In this document: positions 48,930 to 58,500 of the stretch, piece after piece
Numbering within the stretch: the stretch's first letter is position 1
Layout of the letters: each line of letters begins with the position of its first letter
NCBI GenBank assembly: GCA_031549345.1
Contig: JAVBPY010000003.1
Span: 186,001-250,000, forward strand
Direction of reading: 5' to 3'
Length of the DNA stretch: 64,000 nucleotides
Source: CASFRF01 sp031549345
GTDB lineage: Bacteria > Verrucomicrobiota > Lentisphaeria > Victivallales > Victivallaceae
Made by a program: the position numbers and the translations under genes
The notes under the pieces: model-generated
Told to the model about the DNA's origin: nothing
The model's database searches: none
Seen by the model: only the letters and a program-made list of their open reading frames with translations

Positions 48930-48972
48930 GTGAGATGGAAAAAACTTTTGAGGAAAGTTTTTTCCATCTCAC
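48930..48972. terminator. Long bidirectional terminator hairpin with TGAGG loop
   Basis: A perfect 19-bp stem: GTGAGATGGAAAAAACTTT (48930-48948) pairs with 48954-48972 around a TGAGG loop. It lies between the converging helicase and metallo-beta-lactamase genes. The T and A runs within the stem would serve both directions. Its core matches the 33376-33401 hairpin with compensatory changes. Confidence 0.8.
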
Positions 48973-49002
48973 TCACTCTCTTTTTCAAACCTTTTCAAGT
49001 GG

Positions 49003-49036
49003 TATTTATCCAATTGACAAGCCAATTGGATAAATA
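49003..49036. terminator. Second hairpin between converging genes
   Basis: TATTTATCCAATTG and CAATTGGATAAATA pair perfectly over 14 bp around ACAAGC. It is AT-rich, 29 bases before the end of the minus-strand gene. Likely a back-up terminator or a protein-binding palindrome. Confidence 0.6.
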
Positions 49037-49065
49037 GAGACTTTTGGCGGCAGCGGCCGAAGCTT

Positions 49066-50205
49066 TTACTTCGATTCCTCCCACCAGCGGGTGGTCTGCG
49101 AAACGCCGGGGGTGACTTTTTCCCCCATCACGGGTGTTACGAGTGAAAGCTTGGCCTCGTCGGCATCTTTAACCAGTTCGCGGATCGAGGCATCCCAGGG
49201 GTGCATGGCCAGGTCGAAAACGCCCCAGTGAACGGGCATGAGGCGCGCGCCGCGGAGTTCGCGCATGGCTTTGATCGCTTCGGCGGGGAAGAGGTGGTTG
49301 TAAGGCCAGTTTTCATTCCAGGCGTCGATCTCCATGCAGACAAGATCGAAGGGGCCATACTGGTCGCCGATCTCTTTGAAGTGTTTGCCGTAGCCGCCGT
49401 CGGCCGCGAGATAAATTTTATGTTCCGGGCCGGAGATGACAAAGGAGGACCACAAGGTTTTGTTGCGTCCCGCAAACGTCCGTCCTGAAAAATGTCTCGC
49501 CGTAAAGGCCTGGATTTGCAATTTCCCGAGGGTAACGGCGTCGCCCCACCCGAGCTCATGAATCCGTTCCGCCCCGATCCCCCAACCGCGCAGACGCGCG
49601 CCGACGCCGAGGGAGGTTACAAAGGGGACGGTGCTATCACGCAGCGCGCGGATGGTTTCGTATTCCAAATGATCGTAGTGATCGTGGGTGATGAGGACGA
49701 AATCGAGCTCCGGAAGTTCCGTGCGCGGCAAGGGACTCGGCGTATAGCGCGATACGATTCCTGGGATGGGCGCCGCGTTTCCGAAGACGGGATCGGTGAT
49801 AAAACGGACGCCGTCAAGTTCAAAAATCATGTTCGCATGCCCAAGCCACCGTACCGAAAAAGGATCGCGCTCCGCGGAAAACGACGCGCGGGTAAGCGGA
49901 ACAAGGGGGAGCGGCTTTTGAGGCGCATTGGGCGCGCTCAGTAACATTTTCGCGAGCCGCAGCCAGGGAGACGGACGCGTACTGGCCGGACGGACGAGTG
50001 TAACCGGTTCGTAATTCACAAAAAAGCCATTTTGGTAATAATCAAGCGCGGCATAACGTTTTTCCTCTTCCGCATTGGGAAGTTCCCCCATGCGCCGCGA
50101 AGCGTAAACCCAGAGAATCACCACGCCGAGGGCGATCAAAAGAACCAGGGCCCCGAAGAGACGCAGGGTCCATTTCAAACGGGGGTGGCGGGCAAAAAAC
50201 TTCAT
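49066..50205 (-). CDS. NAPE-PLD-like metallo-beta-lactamase hydrolase, membrane-anchored
   Basis: A 379-residue protein with an N-terminal helix (LRLFGALVLLIALGVVILWV) and an MBL domain. SVRWLGHANMIFELDGVRFI, LITHDHYDHLEYETI (the HxHxDH zinc motif), HFSGRTFAGRNKTLWSSF and MPVHWGVFDLAMHPW are the landmarks of the UlaG/NAPE-PLD branch. Substrates in this branch are phosphoesters of lipids or sugars. The start at 50205 overlaps the upstream gene by four bases. Confidence 0.85.
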   Translation of the reverse strand: MKFFARHPRLKWTLRLFGALVLLIALGVVILWVYASRRMGELPNAEEEKRYAALDYYQNGFFVNYEPVTLVRPASTRPSPWLRLAKMLLSAPNAPQKPLPLVPLTRASFSAERDPFSVRWLGHANMIFELDGVRFITDPVFGNAAPIPGIVSRYTPSPLPRTELPELDFVLITHDHYDHLEYETIRALRDSTVPFVTSLGVGARLRGWGIGAERIHELGWGDAVTLGKLQIQAFTARHFSGRTFAGRNKTLWSSFVISGPEHKIYLAADGGYGKHFKEIGDQYGPFDLVCMEIDAWNENWPYNHLFPAEAIKAMRELRGARLMPVHWGVFDLAMHPWDASIRELVKDADEAKLSLVTPVMGEKVTPGVSQTTRWWEESK

Positions 50206-50825
50206 TCTTCCTCCCGGATAAAATTGGTTCTGAGCCGTTCTTCTGTTTCCGGACGCGGAATTCCGGCGGTGTGGATGCACTTTAGCAACCAGGCGAGGTT
50301 GTGCCCCAGGGTGCGCATAATTTGCAGCCCTTCCATATCCTTTTTTACTTCCTCCGGCGTATTCCCGTGGACGCTGTTCCAATATTGCGAAGAAACCACG
50401 GGCATCTGCGCGATGGTGAAGTATTTGTTGAGGCGGTCGAACGCGGCGCTTGCGCCGCCGCGCCGGCAGCTTACCACCGCCGCCGCAGGCTTGAGCGCGT
50501 AGGGATCACTTTTCAGGAAAAACATGCGGTCGAGGAATGCGCAGAGGGCGCCGTTCGGCCCGGCATAATACACGGGGGAACCGACGACCAGCGCGTCGGC
50601 GTTGCGCAAGCGTTCGCACGCTGTGTTGACGGGATCGTCGTTAAAAATACAACGACCGGTTTCGGCGCATTTCCCACAGGCGATGCACCCATGGATGGGA
50701 CGGTTGCCGATGTGCAGAATTTCCGTTTCGATGTTGTTTTGGTTCAGTGTGGCTGCCACCTCCGAGAGGGCGGTGAAGGTGCACCCGGCCGCGTGCGGGC
50801 TTCCGTTGATAAGCAAAACATTCAT
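50202..50825 (-). CDS. Flavodoxin-fold NAD(P)H oxidoreductase with Cys motif
   Basis: A 207-residue FMN-dependent reductase. MNVLLINGSPHAAGCTFTAL and VVGSPVYYAGPNG bind FMN. CIACGKCAETGRC (C-x2-C-x2-C-x5-C, about 46-58) is the compact cysteine motif of iron-sulfur flavoproteins. A 4Fe-4S cluster is possible, though many relatives with this motif lack a proven cluster. It overlaps its neighbours by four bases on each side. Confidence 0.82.
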   Translation of the reverse strand: MNVLLINGSPHAAGCTFTALSEVAATLNQNNIETEILHIGNRPIHGCIACGKCAETGRCIFNDDPVNTACERLRNADALVVGSPVYYAGPNGALCAFLDRMFFLKSDPYALKPAAAVVSCRRGGASAAFDRLNKYFTIAQMPVVSSQYWNSVHGNTPEEVKKDMEGLQIMRTLGHNLAWLLKCIHTAGIPRPETEERLRTNFIREEE

Positions 50826-51523
50826 AACGTTTCTCCTTGTTGTTGCGGACGCGAACCGAAAATGGCGCTTCCGACCCGCAGTATTGTGCTCCCGTTGCGG
50901 ATGGCGGCGCGGTAATCGCCGCTCATTCCCATGGAAAGTTCGGGGAGGGGAAGGCGGTACGTCTTCCGGGCTTCCGCGCATAGGGCGCGGAGGGTGCCGA
51001 AAATATGGTCCAGCTCCTCTCCGGCCGCGCCTTCCGGCGCCATCGTCATGAGGCCCTGCCACTCCAGATTTTGCGCGCGCGCCGCGGATTCCGCGAGCGC
51101 TGCGAAATCCGCAAGGGCGACGCCCCCTTTGCTCGCTTCCCCGGAAACGTTGACTTCCAGCAGAATACCCGGACGAACGCGTTCCTCGGCCGCGATCCGG
51201 TCCAGCCGTTCCAAAAGCTCCGGACGGTCCACGGAATGAATCAACGCTGCAAGTTTGGCGACGCGCCGCACCTTATTGGCCTGGAGGGTGCCGATGAAGT
51301 GCCATGTAACTCCCGGGAGGGTGGCTTCCTTTGTTTCCAATTCCGGCACGCGGCTTTCGGCAAAGGCGCGAACGCCCGCATCCCAAAGAGGGCGCATCCG
51401 CTCGGCGGGGACGAATTTGCTTACGCACAAAAGTTGAATCTCCCCCGGATCGCGGCCGCACAGACGCGCTTCGCAGTCGATCTGCATCCGCAATGCGCGG
51501 TATTTGTCGAGCGCTTCGTCCAT
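50822..51523 (-). CDS. YggS-family PLP-binding protein
   Basis: A 233-residue PLP homeostasis protein (PLPBP). Lys36 in LLCVSKFVPAERM binds PLP; WHFIGTLQANKVRRVAKLAA, GILLEVNVSGEASKGGV, LSMGMSGDYRAAIRNGSTIL and RVGSAIFGSR are the family motifs. It buffers free pyridoxal phosphate in the cytoplasm. Its start abuts the stop of the regulator gene. Confidence 0.93.
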   Translation of the reverse strand: MDEALDKYRALRMQIDCEARLCGRDPGEIQLLCVSKFVPAERMRPLWDAGVRAFAESRVPELETKEATLPGVTWHFIGTLQANKVRRVAKLAALIHSVDRPELLERLDRIAAEERVRPGILLEVNVSGEASKGGVALADFAALAESAARAQNLEWQGLMTMAPEGAAGEELDHIFGTLRALCAEARKTYRLPLPELSMGMSGDYRAAIRNGSTILRVGSAIFGSRPQQQGETL

Positions 51524-52732
51524 TTACGTTGTTCCCCGTGGAATGTAGCGCGAATACACCATGCGTCCGCGCGAGGCGGTGAGCGATGCCGCCGGATCGC
51601 GCAGAAATTCGGCGTACAGATCCACCAGCGCATCGGTCAATTGCTCCATATCGGTTTCGAAAGTCGAAAAATTCAGCTCACGCCGGTGCGGGTTGTTGTC
51701 GTAACCGAGAATTTTGAATTCCCCCGGGATATCGATTCCGAGCGCATTGAATTGTACAAGGAGCCGCGCGGCGATGGCGTCGTTCGCACAAAAACAGACC
51801 GCTTTTTTCCCGCGTCGCAGACAAGTAAGAACCTGCTGTGCAAACGCGGCCTCTTCTTCCCGGGTCCTTGTTTTGCCCATTGCCTCGTCTTGTTCAATGG
51901 CCCGTTCGACGGGGATGCCGAGTTCGGCCGCCGTTTTTTCAAGGATACGGAAACGGGAGTCGGCCCAGTAGAGATTCTTCTTGTTTACGGCGCACACGAT
52001 CAGGTCGCGGTCCGTAAAATGGCTGCGCAACGTATTGTCGAGCTTTGGGGCGTGATTGACGAGGAGGTGGTCGCTTCCGGGGATAAAATCGGTAAAATCT
52101 TCCATCTTCTGGGGCATGTCGCGCTGGAAAAGAACGGGCTTGATTCCGGCGGCGAGAAGGTCGCGCGTCAGCGAGGGGATAAGAATGGGAACATTGTCCA
52201 CCAACACGGCGAAGCGAATGCCTTTTTCATGCAGCGACGCGATCAATTTTGCCGAATCCCGCCATTTCTGAAAGTGGTTTTCACGGATGTTGTACAAAAC
52301 GACCGCGCTGCCGCGCGGGAGAAGACGGTTTTCCAGTTCCGCAACCATCTGCCACCGCAGGTCTTTACCCACCACGCGGTCATCCTCCTTGTCGGAGGCG
52401 AGAATCACCGCAACGGAGGCGAGCCCTTTTCCGGGGAGTTCAACGGGCTTTGCTGCGAGCGGTCCCCGGAGGATACGGCTTCCGCTTTTGCGGGCTGTTT
52501 GCACCAAGCCCGCTTTGCGGAGTTCCTCCATGGCGCGGCGGACTGTGCGGCGGCTTACGCCGAGAAGGACGGAAATCTCGTCTTCAAAAGGGAGAAATTC
52601 CACACTTGGCGGTACCGAGGCGAGATAATCCGTCAGGATTCGCTGCACCTGCAAATACTTCGGAATTTTTGTCCCAGGCGAAATTCGATCCGGAGTCAGG
52701 GGTTTGACCTGCGCCTTAATCGAGTTCGGCAT
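51524..52732 (-). CDS. GntR-LacI hybrid transcription regulator
   Basis: A 402-residue regulator with an N-terminal winged helix-turn-helix of GntR type (~25-92: IPKYLQVQRILTDYLASV, then VLLGVSRRTVRRAMEELRKA) and a C-terminal LacI-type sugar-binding sensor (SVAVILASDKEDDR to KAVCFCANDAIAARLL and IPGEFKILGYDNN). This fusion is common in Lentisphaerae and relatives, where it governs sugar-use genes. It lies four bases after a small secreted protein and a pectate-lyase-like protein, its likely targets. Confidence 0.88.
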   Translation of the reverse strand: MPNSIKAQVKPLTPDRISPGTKIPKYLQVQRILTDYLASVPPSVEFLPFEDEISVLLGVSRRTVRRAMEELRKAGLVQTARKSGSRILRGPLAAKPVELPGKGLASVAVILASDKEDDRVVGKDLRWQMVAELENRLLPRGSAVVLYNIRENHFQKWRDSAKLIASLHEKGIRFAVLVDNVPILIPSLTRDLLAAGIKPVLFQRDMPQKMEDFTDFIPGSDHLLVNHAPKLDNTLRSHFTDRDLIVCAVNKKNLYWADSRFRILEKTAAELGIPVERAIEQDEAMGKTRTREEEAAFAQQVLTCLRRGKKAVCFCANDAIAARLLVQFNALGIDIPGEFKILGYDNNPHRRELNFSTFETDMEQLTDALVDLYAEFLRDPAASLTASRGRMVYSRYIPRGTT

Positions 52733-52736
52733 AGAC

Positions 52737-53327
52737 TTATTTCACCTTTTCCATTACATTGAAGTCGTCCACAAGGAACGCGCCGGAGGTTCCCGCCGGG
52801 ATGTGGAGGCGGAGCATCCCGGCTTTCTGGTCGGCGGTGGTGGTGTATTCCCCGGAAAATTCAGTCCACTCCGCGCTTTCAAAGGAAATGTTCTGGCTCA
52901 CGCCTTTTTTGTCGTTCCAGAACCCTTTTTCCGTTCCGGCGAGGAACGCCGCCCACGGACGGCGGCTTTGCGTGCGGAAACTTTCATTTTTTACCCAGAT
53001 GGTGAAGCGGTACGTCTTTTGGGGTTCGAGCGCAAGCATGTAATACTGGAGCTCGATTGCGCTTTCGACGTCGATCTTGTTGATGCGCAGCGCGCAGTCC
53101 CCCGACTTCGCGCCGGTACGGACGGCGGAGAATTCGACTTTGGCTTGTTCCGGGATGGCGAATTTCCACTGGGTCGGCGCCTGATTGTTTTCAAAAACTG
53201 CATTTTTCGGCGTGTTGGCGGGGACGGGCGCCCAGGATTCAAAGCCGGCGTTTTCGATAAGACTCACCTCGGCGGCGCCGAGGGAGATCACAGCGAGAAG
53301 AAAGAAACAAATCATTGATGTGCGCAT
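52737..53327 (-). CDS. Small secreted carbohydrate-binding-like protein
   Basis: A 196-residue protein with signal peptide MICFFLLAVISLGAA. The mature chain starts EVSLIENAGFESWAPVPANT and ends GAFLVDDFNVMEKV, a pattern of carbohydrate-binding jelly rolls (NAGFE at the start and a DD near the end). It probably binds polysaccharide outside the cell. It lies between the pectate-lyase-like protein (11 bases) and the regulator. Family membership by pattern only. Confidence 0.6.
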   Translation of the reverse strand: MRTSMICFFLLAVISLGAAEVSLIENAGFESWAPVPANTPKNAVFENNQAPTQWKFAIPEQAKVEFSAVRTGAKSGDCALRINKIDVESAIELQYYMLALEPQKTYRFTIWVKNESFRTQSRRPWAAFLAGTEKGFWNDKKGVSQNISFESAEWTEFSGEYTTTADQKAGMLRLHIPAGTSGAFLVDDFNVMEKVK

Positions 53328-53338
53328 GGATAGACTCC

Positions 53339-55582
53339 TTATTTAACGGAAATATGCGGATAGTTGAACTTCAGGTCGCGTCGCCCTATTTTCCGGGAAA
53401 CGTCAAGGGCGTCGGCGACGGTTTTCAGGTCGTTTGCGTCAAAACGGTTGGGGATAAAGTTGCGGAGCTTCCCCCCTGCGATGTTCTCCACAAGGATCAG
53501 CCGCGCGGAGGGCGCAAGGGAGAAGACCGGGTCGCGGTCCCAGAACATGTTGCCGAGAAAAATCAGCGAAACGGGGTTCTCCCCCTTCTGCTTTACATCG
53601 GGCGATGTGTAGCAGAATTGCGCATTGCCGAAATAGAGCATTCCCTTGTAATTGTCGATGTGGAAACTGTCCGCCTGGTCGCTTCCGGCTTTGGCGGCCT
53701 GGATAAAAACGGTTCCGGGTTCGTCGTCGGGGGAGCCGGTCATGTGGAGGAAGCGCTGGGTCTGCTCGGTGTAGTAGTCGCTCATCACCACGCTCTGGGA
53801 GTCCTTCACCACGATATCGAAGGGATTCCCCGCGTTGGCACGCGAGAGGAAGCCGATGAAGCCGTCGCCTTTTTTCTCTTTCCCCGAAACTTCGATCACC
53901 CCGTCGTAGGAGGTGGAAAAAAGATTGTTCGATGTGCTGGAACGGACGAACTTCGCCGAGCCGTCGAAATGAGGGGCGAAAATCGTGTCCTTCGGCGTCA
54001 GGTCGTAGCACTCCAAGCCGCGCAGCGGAACATCGCCCTTGACGAACGAACCGCCGACGTAGACCGAATCGTACCCGATCCAGCTCGGTTTCCCGGTCCC
54101 CCGGTGTTCGATTTTGCAGACTGCAAGGGGGGCGCCGATCTGGAATTGTTCCAGCATCACGTTCTTTGTCTCCTTGACGCGGATCACCGGCCCGCCGTTC
54201 TCCGGTCCCTTCCACGCGAGGATCGAGCAATAACCGCCGCCGCCGAAAAAGTAGTCGCTCCCTGTTAATTCCAGCGTACGCGTGACGACGAATGTTCCCG
54301 CGGGAAGGTAGGCCATGGCCCCTTTTCCGTGGGCGCGCGCGGCGGCGAGGGCTTTTTCAATGGCGTCGGTGTCGTCGGTTTTCCCGTTGCCCTTCGCGCC
54401 GAACGAGCGGACGTCGAAAATCTTCCCCGGAATGGACCAAGTGTCCCGTAAAAAGGTTTGCCGTGCATCGGTGATGGCTCCGCCGAGTTTACCCGGCGGA
54501 ACTTCCGTTATTTTGTTGTCCGGACGGGGCGTTACAAGTGTCATGCCCGCCGGAATGGTTACATTGGAGTACACAAGGTGTTGGAGGAGGTCCCGCGCCG
54601 GCGCCATCAGCATGATGTGGGACGCGCCCGCAGGCGGTTTGGTGAAGACGGTGTCCATCACAAGGAGCGGCCCGCGCAAGCGCGTTACGATCGCGCCGGT
54701 TTTATTTTTCCACCCTTCCACGCGGCAGTCTTCAATAACGATCTCCTGGGTTCCTCCCCCCTGCGGGGACGTTACGAACGCGTTGGAATTGAGCGACGTG
54801 CTCCGCCGTACCGAGTGCGAATGCGTGCAGAACGCGAAGTCCGCCACCGTGCTGTTTTCAAAATGGCATTCGCGAACGTAGACGTTCCCTTTTTCCACGT
54901 TGACGGCCGTCCCGCAATCGTAGAAGCCGCAGCCGGAAACGGTGTTGTCGTAGTCGTTCCAGGCGAGGTACTCCATTCCCGCTTTTTTGCAGTTTTCAAA
55001 AAGACAATTTTCGATCCAGATTTCCGCGCTGGCCATTTTCTGTTCGTAGCCGACGCGGAGACCGGTGCCGGTTACATTGCGGAACGCCTCGTGCTGGTGG
55101 CGGATGCGCGTTTCGTACCGCCCCTGGCTGCGGTGGTCGAAGGCGACGTGCGCTTTGTTGTTCCCGTCCCAGATGATGCCGATGAAACGGCTCCGGTGGA
55201 TGCCGTTGCTGTGAAACATCACACCGCCCGCTTCGCCGTCCCAGAGGACGGTGGTGCTCCGTCCGTGGCCGATAAGCGAAAAGCCGGAGAGGTCGTTTTT
55301 ACCTTCGTTGGAGAGCGTCCGGGTGATGCGGTATGTCCCCGGGGGAAGGTAGACGGTTTTCTTCCCGTCGCGGCGCATGTCCATTTTTTCGATGGCCGCG
55401 AGGATGGCGTTGGTGTCGTCGGCGACGCCGTCGCCTTTTGCCGCGGGGGTTACGTCGGTTTTGACGTTGATCCAGTCGGAGCGCCCCGGCTGCCAGTTGA
55501 GTTCCGGGAGTTCGCGCCCCGGAGCAGCGGCACAGAGAAAACACAAGGAGAGAAGGAATGCGCAGAATGTACTCTTTTTCAT
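53339..55582 (-). CDS. Secreted pectate-lyase-3-fold (GH28/GH55-like) protein with two repeats
   Basis: A 747-residue protein with signal peptide (STFCAFLLSLCFLCAAAPG). Two Pectate_lyase_3 modules each open with a glycine-rich strand and DD motif: DVTPAAKGDGVADDTNAILA (~45) and VRSFGAKGNGKTDDTDAIEK (~395), followed by YLPPGTYRITRTL and YLPAGTFVVTRTL. The fold is a right-handed beta-helix; the tandem arrangement recalls GH55 exo-beta-1,3-glucanases. It probably degrades an external polysaccharide under control of the adjacent GntR-LacI regulator. Substrate is unknown. Confidence 0.78.
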   Translation of the reverse strand: MKKSTFCAFLLSLCFLCAAAPGRELPELNWQPGRSDWINVKTDVTPAAKGDGVADDTNAILAAIEKMDMRRDGKKTVYLPPGTYRITRTLSNEGKNDLSGFSLIGHGRSTTVLWDGEAGGVMFHSNGIHRSRFIGIIWDGNNKAHVAFDHRSQGRYETRIRHQHEAFRNVTGTGLRVGYEQKMASAEIWIENCLFENCKKAGMEYLAWNDYDNTVSGCGFYDCGTAVNVEKGNVYVRECHFENSTVADFAFCTHSHSVRRSTSLNSNAFVTSPQGGGTQEIVIEDCRVEGWKNKTGAIVTRLRGPLLVMDTVFTKPPAGASHIMLMAPARDLLQHLVYSNVTIPAGMTLVTPRPDNKITEVPPGKLGGAITDARQTFLRDTWSIPGKIFDVRSFGAKGNGKTDDTDAIEKALAAARAHGKGAMAYLPAGTFVVTRTLELTGSDYFFGGGGYCSILAWKGPENGGPVIRVKETKNVMLEQFQIGAPLAVCKIEHRGTGKPSWIGYDSVYVGGSFVKGDVPLRGLECYDLTPKDTIFAPHFDGSAKFVRSSTSNNLFSTSYDGVIEVSGKEKKGDGFIGFLSRANAGNPFDIVVKDSQSVVMSDYYTEQTQRFLHMTGSPDDEPGTVFIQAAKAGSDQADSFHIDNYKGMLYFGNAQFCYTSPDVKQKGENPVSLIFLGNMFWDRDPVFSLAPSARLILVENIAGGKLRNFIPNRFDANDLKTVADALDVSRKIGRRDLKFNYPHISVK

Positions 55583-55594
55583 ATTTACTCCCTT

Positions 55595-58500
55595 TTATTG
55601 AACGGTTTGAAATGCTTTTTTCAGTGCTTCGGGCGCGTCTTTCAGGCGTTTTTCGATTTCAGATTTAAGGATGGCCGCCTCCGGCGGCAACTTGAACTCC
55701 CCCTTGTTGCGCTTCAGCGCGTCGGCCAGGAGTTCGCCGGATTTCGCATACTCCCGGGCGTCGAGCGCGGCGACGGCGGCGATCAGGCCCCCTTCCGGCG
55801 CTTCCGGCAACGCGCTCCACAACGCGGCGGCGGCTCCCGCCTGGTTCTGACGGAGTTGGTAGCCGTTCAGGCGGAGGAGGGGGACCGGATTGCCCGGCTC
55901 CAGCTCGGTGAGTTGCCGCGCGTACCAGAGGACGGCATCTTGATCGCCGGATTTTTCCGCCTCCGTTGCGGCGGAGCGGAGAAATTCCTGGAGTTCGCTT
56001 TGTTCGCTGAGTTTCCCCCCAAGCTTTCTTTCCAGTTCCGGATCCGCTTTTGCGCCGAGTTTGCGGGCGCGGCCGTAATACCGTGCCGCTTCATCCGTCG
56101 CGGTGGCGCGGGTGCAAAGGAAACGCGCCAACGCGACGTTCGCCTCCGCTGATTGCGGTGAAAGTTGCGCGGCGCGGCGGAGCGCCTGTTCCGCGCGGCG
56201 GTCGCCCGTGGCGGCCAAAGCACGGCTCCATATTTGCATCCAGCCGGGGTTGGTCGCGGCTTTTTCCAGCGAAGGCTCCAGAAGCGCCACGGCGGCGGCG
56301 TTCTGTCCGTCGCCCAGAAGGGCGGCGGCGTAATCGTGTTGTACGGCGATGTCCTGCGGACGGAGAAGGTGCGCCCGCCCGAGCGGCGGAATCGCCTGGC
56401 GGTATTCTTCGCGGCGAATATGCAGCGCGCCAAGAGCCGCGTTGGCTTCGAAATTCCCCGGATCGGCTTCCAGGACAGCGCGGAAATTCCAGCGGGCGAC
56501 GGCGAAATCCTCGGCGCGTTCGGCGCGGCGGCCTTCGTCGAGAAGTTTCGGGATGTCCGCGGCGGTGATCGCCACCGGATCTTCCGTGCGGGGTACGGAG
56601 GCAACGGCGACGGCGGTGGTTTTCGCTTCGGCTATGGCTTGGGCTGCCTTAGCCTCGGCGGCAGCGGCTTTGGCGTTGGCGGTCCGGGCTTCGGCTTCGG
56701 CCTTGGCGGCAGCGGCCTTTGCTTCTGCGATGGCTTTTTCGGCGGCCTTGGCGACTTCGACGGCTTGATTTTTTGCCGCTTTTTCGGCTTCCGCGGACTT
56801 TATCCGCGCGGCTTTTGCTTCGGCGACGGCTTTGGCGGCGGCTTCCGCGTCGCCGGCGGATTTTTGCGCGGCGGCCTTTGCTTCTGCGATGGCTTTTTCG
56901 GCGGCGGCTTTGGCTTCACGCGTGGACTTTTGCGCAAGGGTACGGGCCTCTTCGGCGGATTTCTGCGCGGCGGTTTTGGCTTCTTCGGCGGATTGCGCGG
57001 CGGCGGATTGTGCTTCTGCGGCTTTGGCTTCTGCGGCCTTAGCTTCGAGGGTGGATTTTTGCGCAAGGGCCTTGGCTTCTTCTGCGGCCTTGGCGGCCTT
57101 TGCTTCGGCGATTTGAGCCTCTTCTGCGGCCTTGGCGGCCTTTGCTTCCGCCGCTTTTGCTTCGGCGGTGGAACGTTTGGCGGCGGCTTTGGCCTCTTCT
57201 GCGGCCCGTGCGGCCTTGGCCTCGGCGGCGGAGGATTGGACGGCTTGGGCCTCGGCGGTTTTCGCGCTCTTCTTTGTCTGCTGGAGCGCGAGCTCCAGAC
57301 GGGCGACTTCGTCGGCCAATTCTTTGTTTTTACGGGCGACGGTCAGGAGTTCATTGCGGGCGCCGTCGAGTGTGGTTTGAAGTTTTGCGAGCTCAGCCAA
57401 CTCCGTGTGCGCCTTTTCCAGCTTGGATTCGGTTTCACGGGCGCGCGCCAATTCTTCGCGTGTTTTTTCCAGAAGGCGATTTTCACGTTCGCGTTCATCC
57501 TTCAGCGTTTGCAATTGCGGCGCAAGAGTTCCCATTTCAGCAATTTTTACATCGCGCCCGGCCAGGTCACGGCGGAGCACGGCCAGTTGCTCTGTCTGTT
57601 TTTCTTTTTCCGTCTTCAGCGCGTCGTTTTCCCCGGCAGCGCGCCTGATGGAGGCGTTGAGGCGGACGTTTTCATCCTCCAGTTCGCGCCGGAGCTCGTC
57701 GTTGCGTGTCTGCGCGCGCGCGCTGACCGCGCGCTCGGTCTTGAGTTGTTCATCCATGCGCGCCAAACGGTCCTGGTAGGCTTTGAGGACATTTCCCTGT
57801 TCCCGGCGTTCGGTGCGTTCTGCTGCGCGTTCTTTTTCCGCTTTTTCGCGAGCATCGTGGGCGGTTTTTGCTTCAGCGGCGCGCTCGGCGGCGATTTGTT
57901 CGGCGCGCTTTAACGCGGTGTCGGACGAGGCGATGGATTTTTTGAGGTCGGCCACTTCCAGTTGCATGCTTCTTTGGCGTGCCTGGATGTCCTGACGGTC
58001 CAGGACGACGGCATCGTAACGCTTCTGGAGGGCTTCGAGTTCGGCGCGGCTTTTACGGTTTTCTCCGGCCAATTCGGCATTGAGCGCTCCGGCGTCGCCC
58101 CCTTTACGCATCGCTTCCTCCAACCGGAGATTCAGTTTTTCAATCTCTTCGGTCCGGCGTTTTTCCTGCGCGCGCGCCTGTTCTATTTGCCCGTCCAAAT
58201 CGCGGATTCTAAGGAGCTCCTCGTTTTTTCCCGCGAGGGTGTTCCGGCGGAATTCACGCAGAATCGTTAGTTCTTTTTCCGCCGCGGCAAGGCTCTCCGC
58301 AGTTGTTTTCTGTGCCGCGAGTTCACCGACGCGCCGCTGGGTCAGGGCGAGAAATTCCCGGTCGAGGCGGGTGATCTTTTCCTGTGCTTGCTCAAGGCGG
58401 TTTTCGGAAGAGCGGAGCTCCGTCCGGGCCTCGTCCAATTGCGCCTGCATTTTTTTGCGCTCTTCATCCGGCGCGTCGAGCTTAAGCTGGAGGTCGCGGT

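Noticed and set aside
51005..52762. 585-codon plus frame opposite the YggS and regulator genes
   Set aside because: Spans two well-supported minus genes and shows no protein family.
56620..57270. CRISPR-like array from repeated units
   Set aside because: The repeats are in frame, variable and code for a coiled coil; no constant repeat/spacer pattern was seen here or anywhere in the window.
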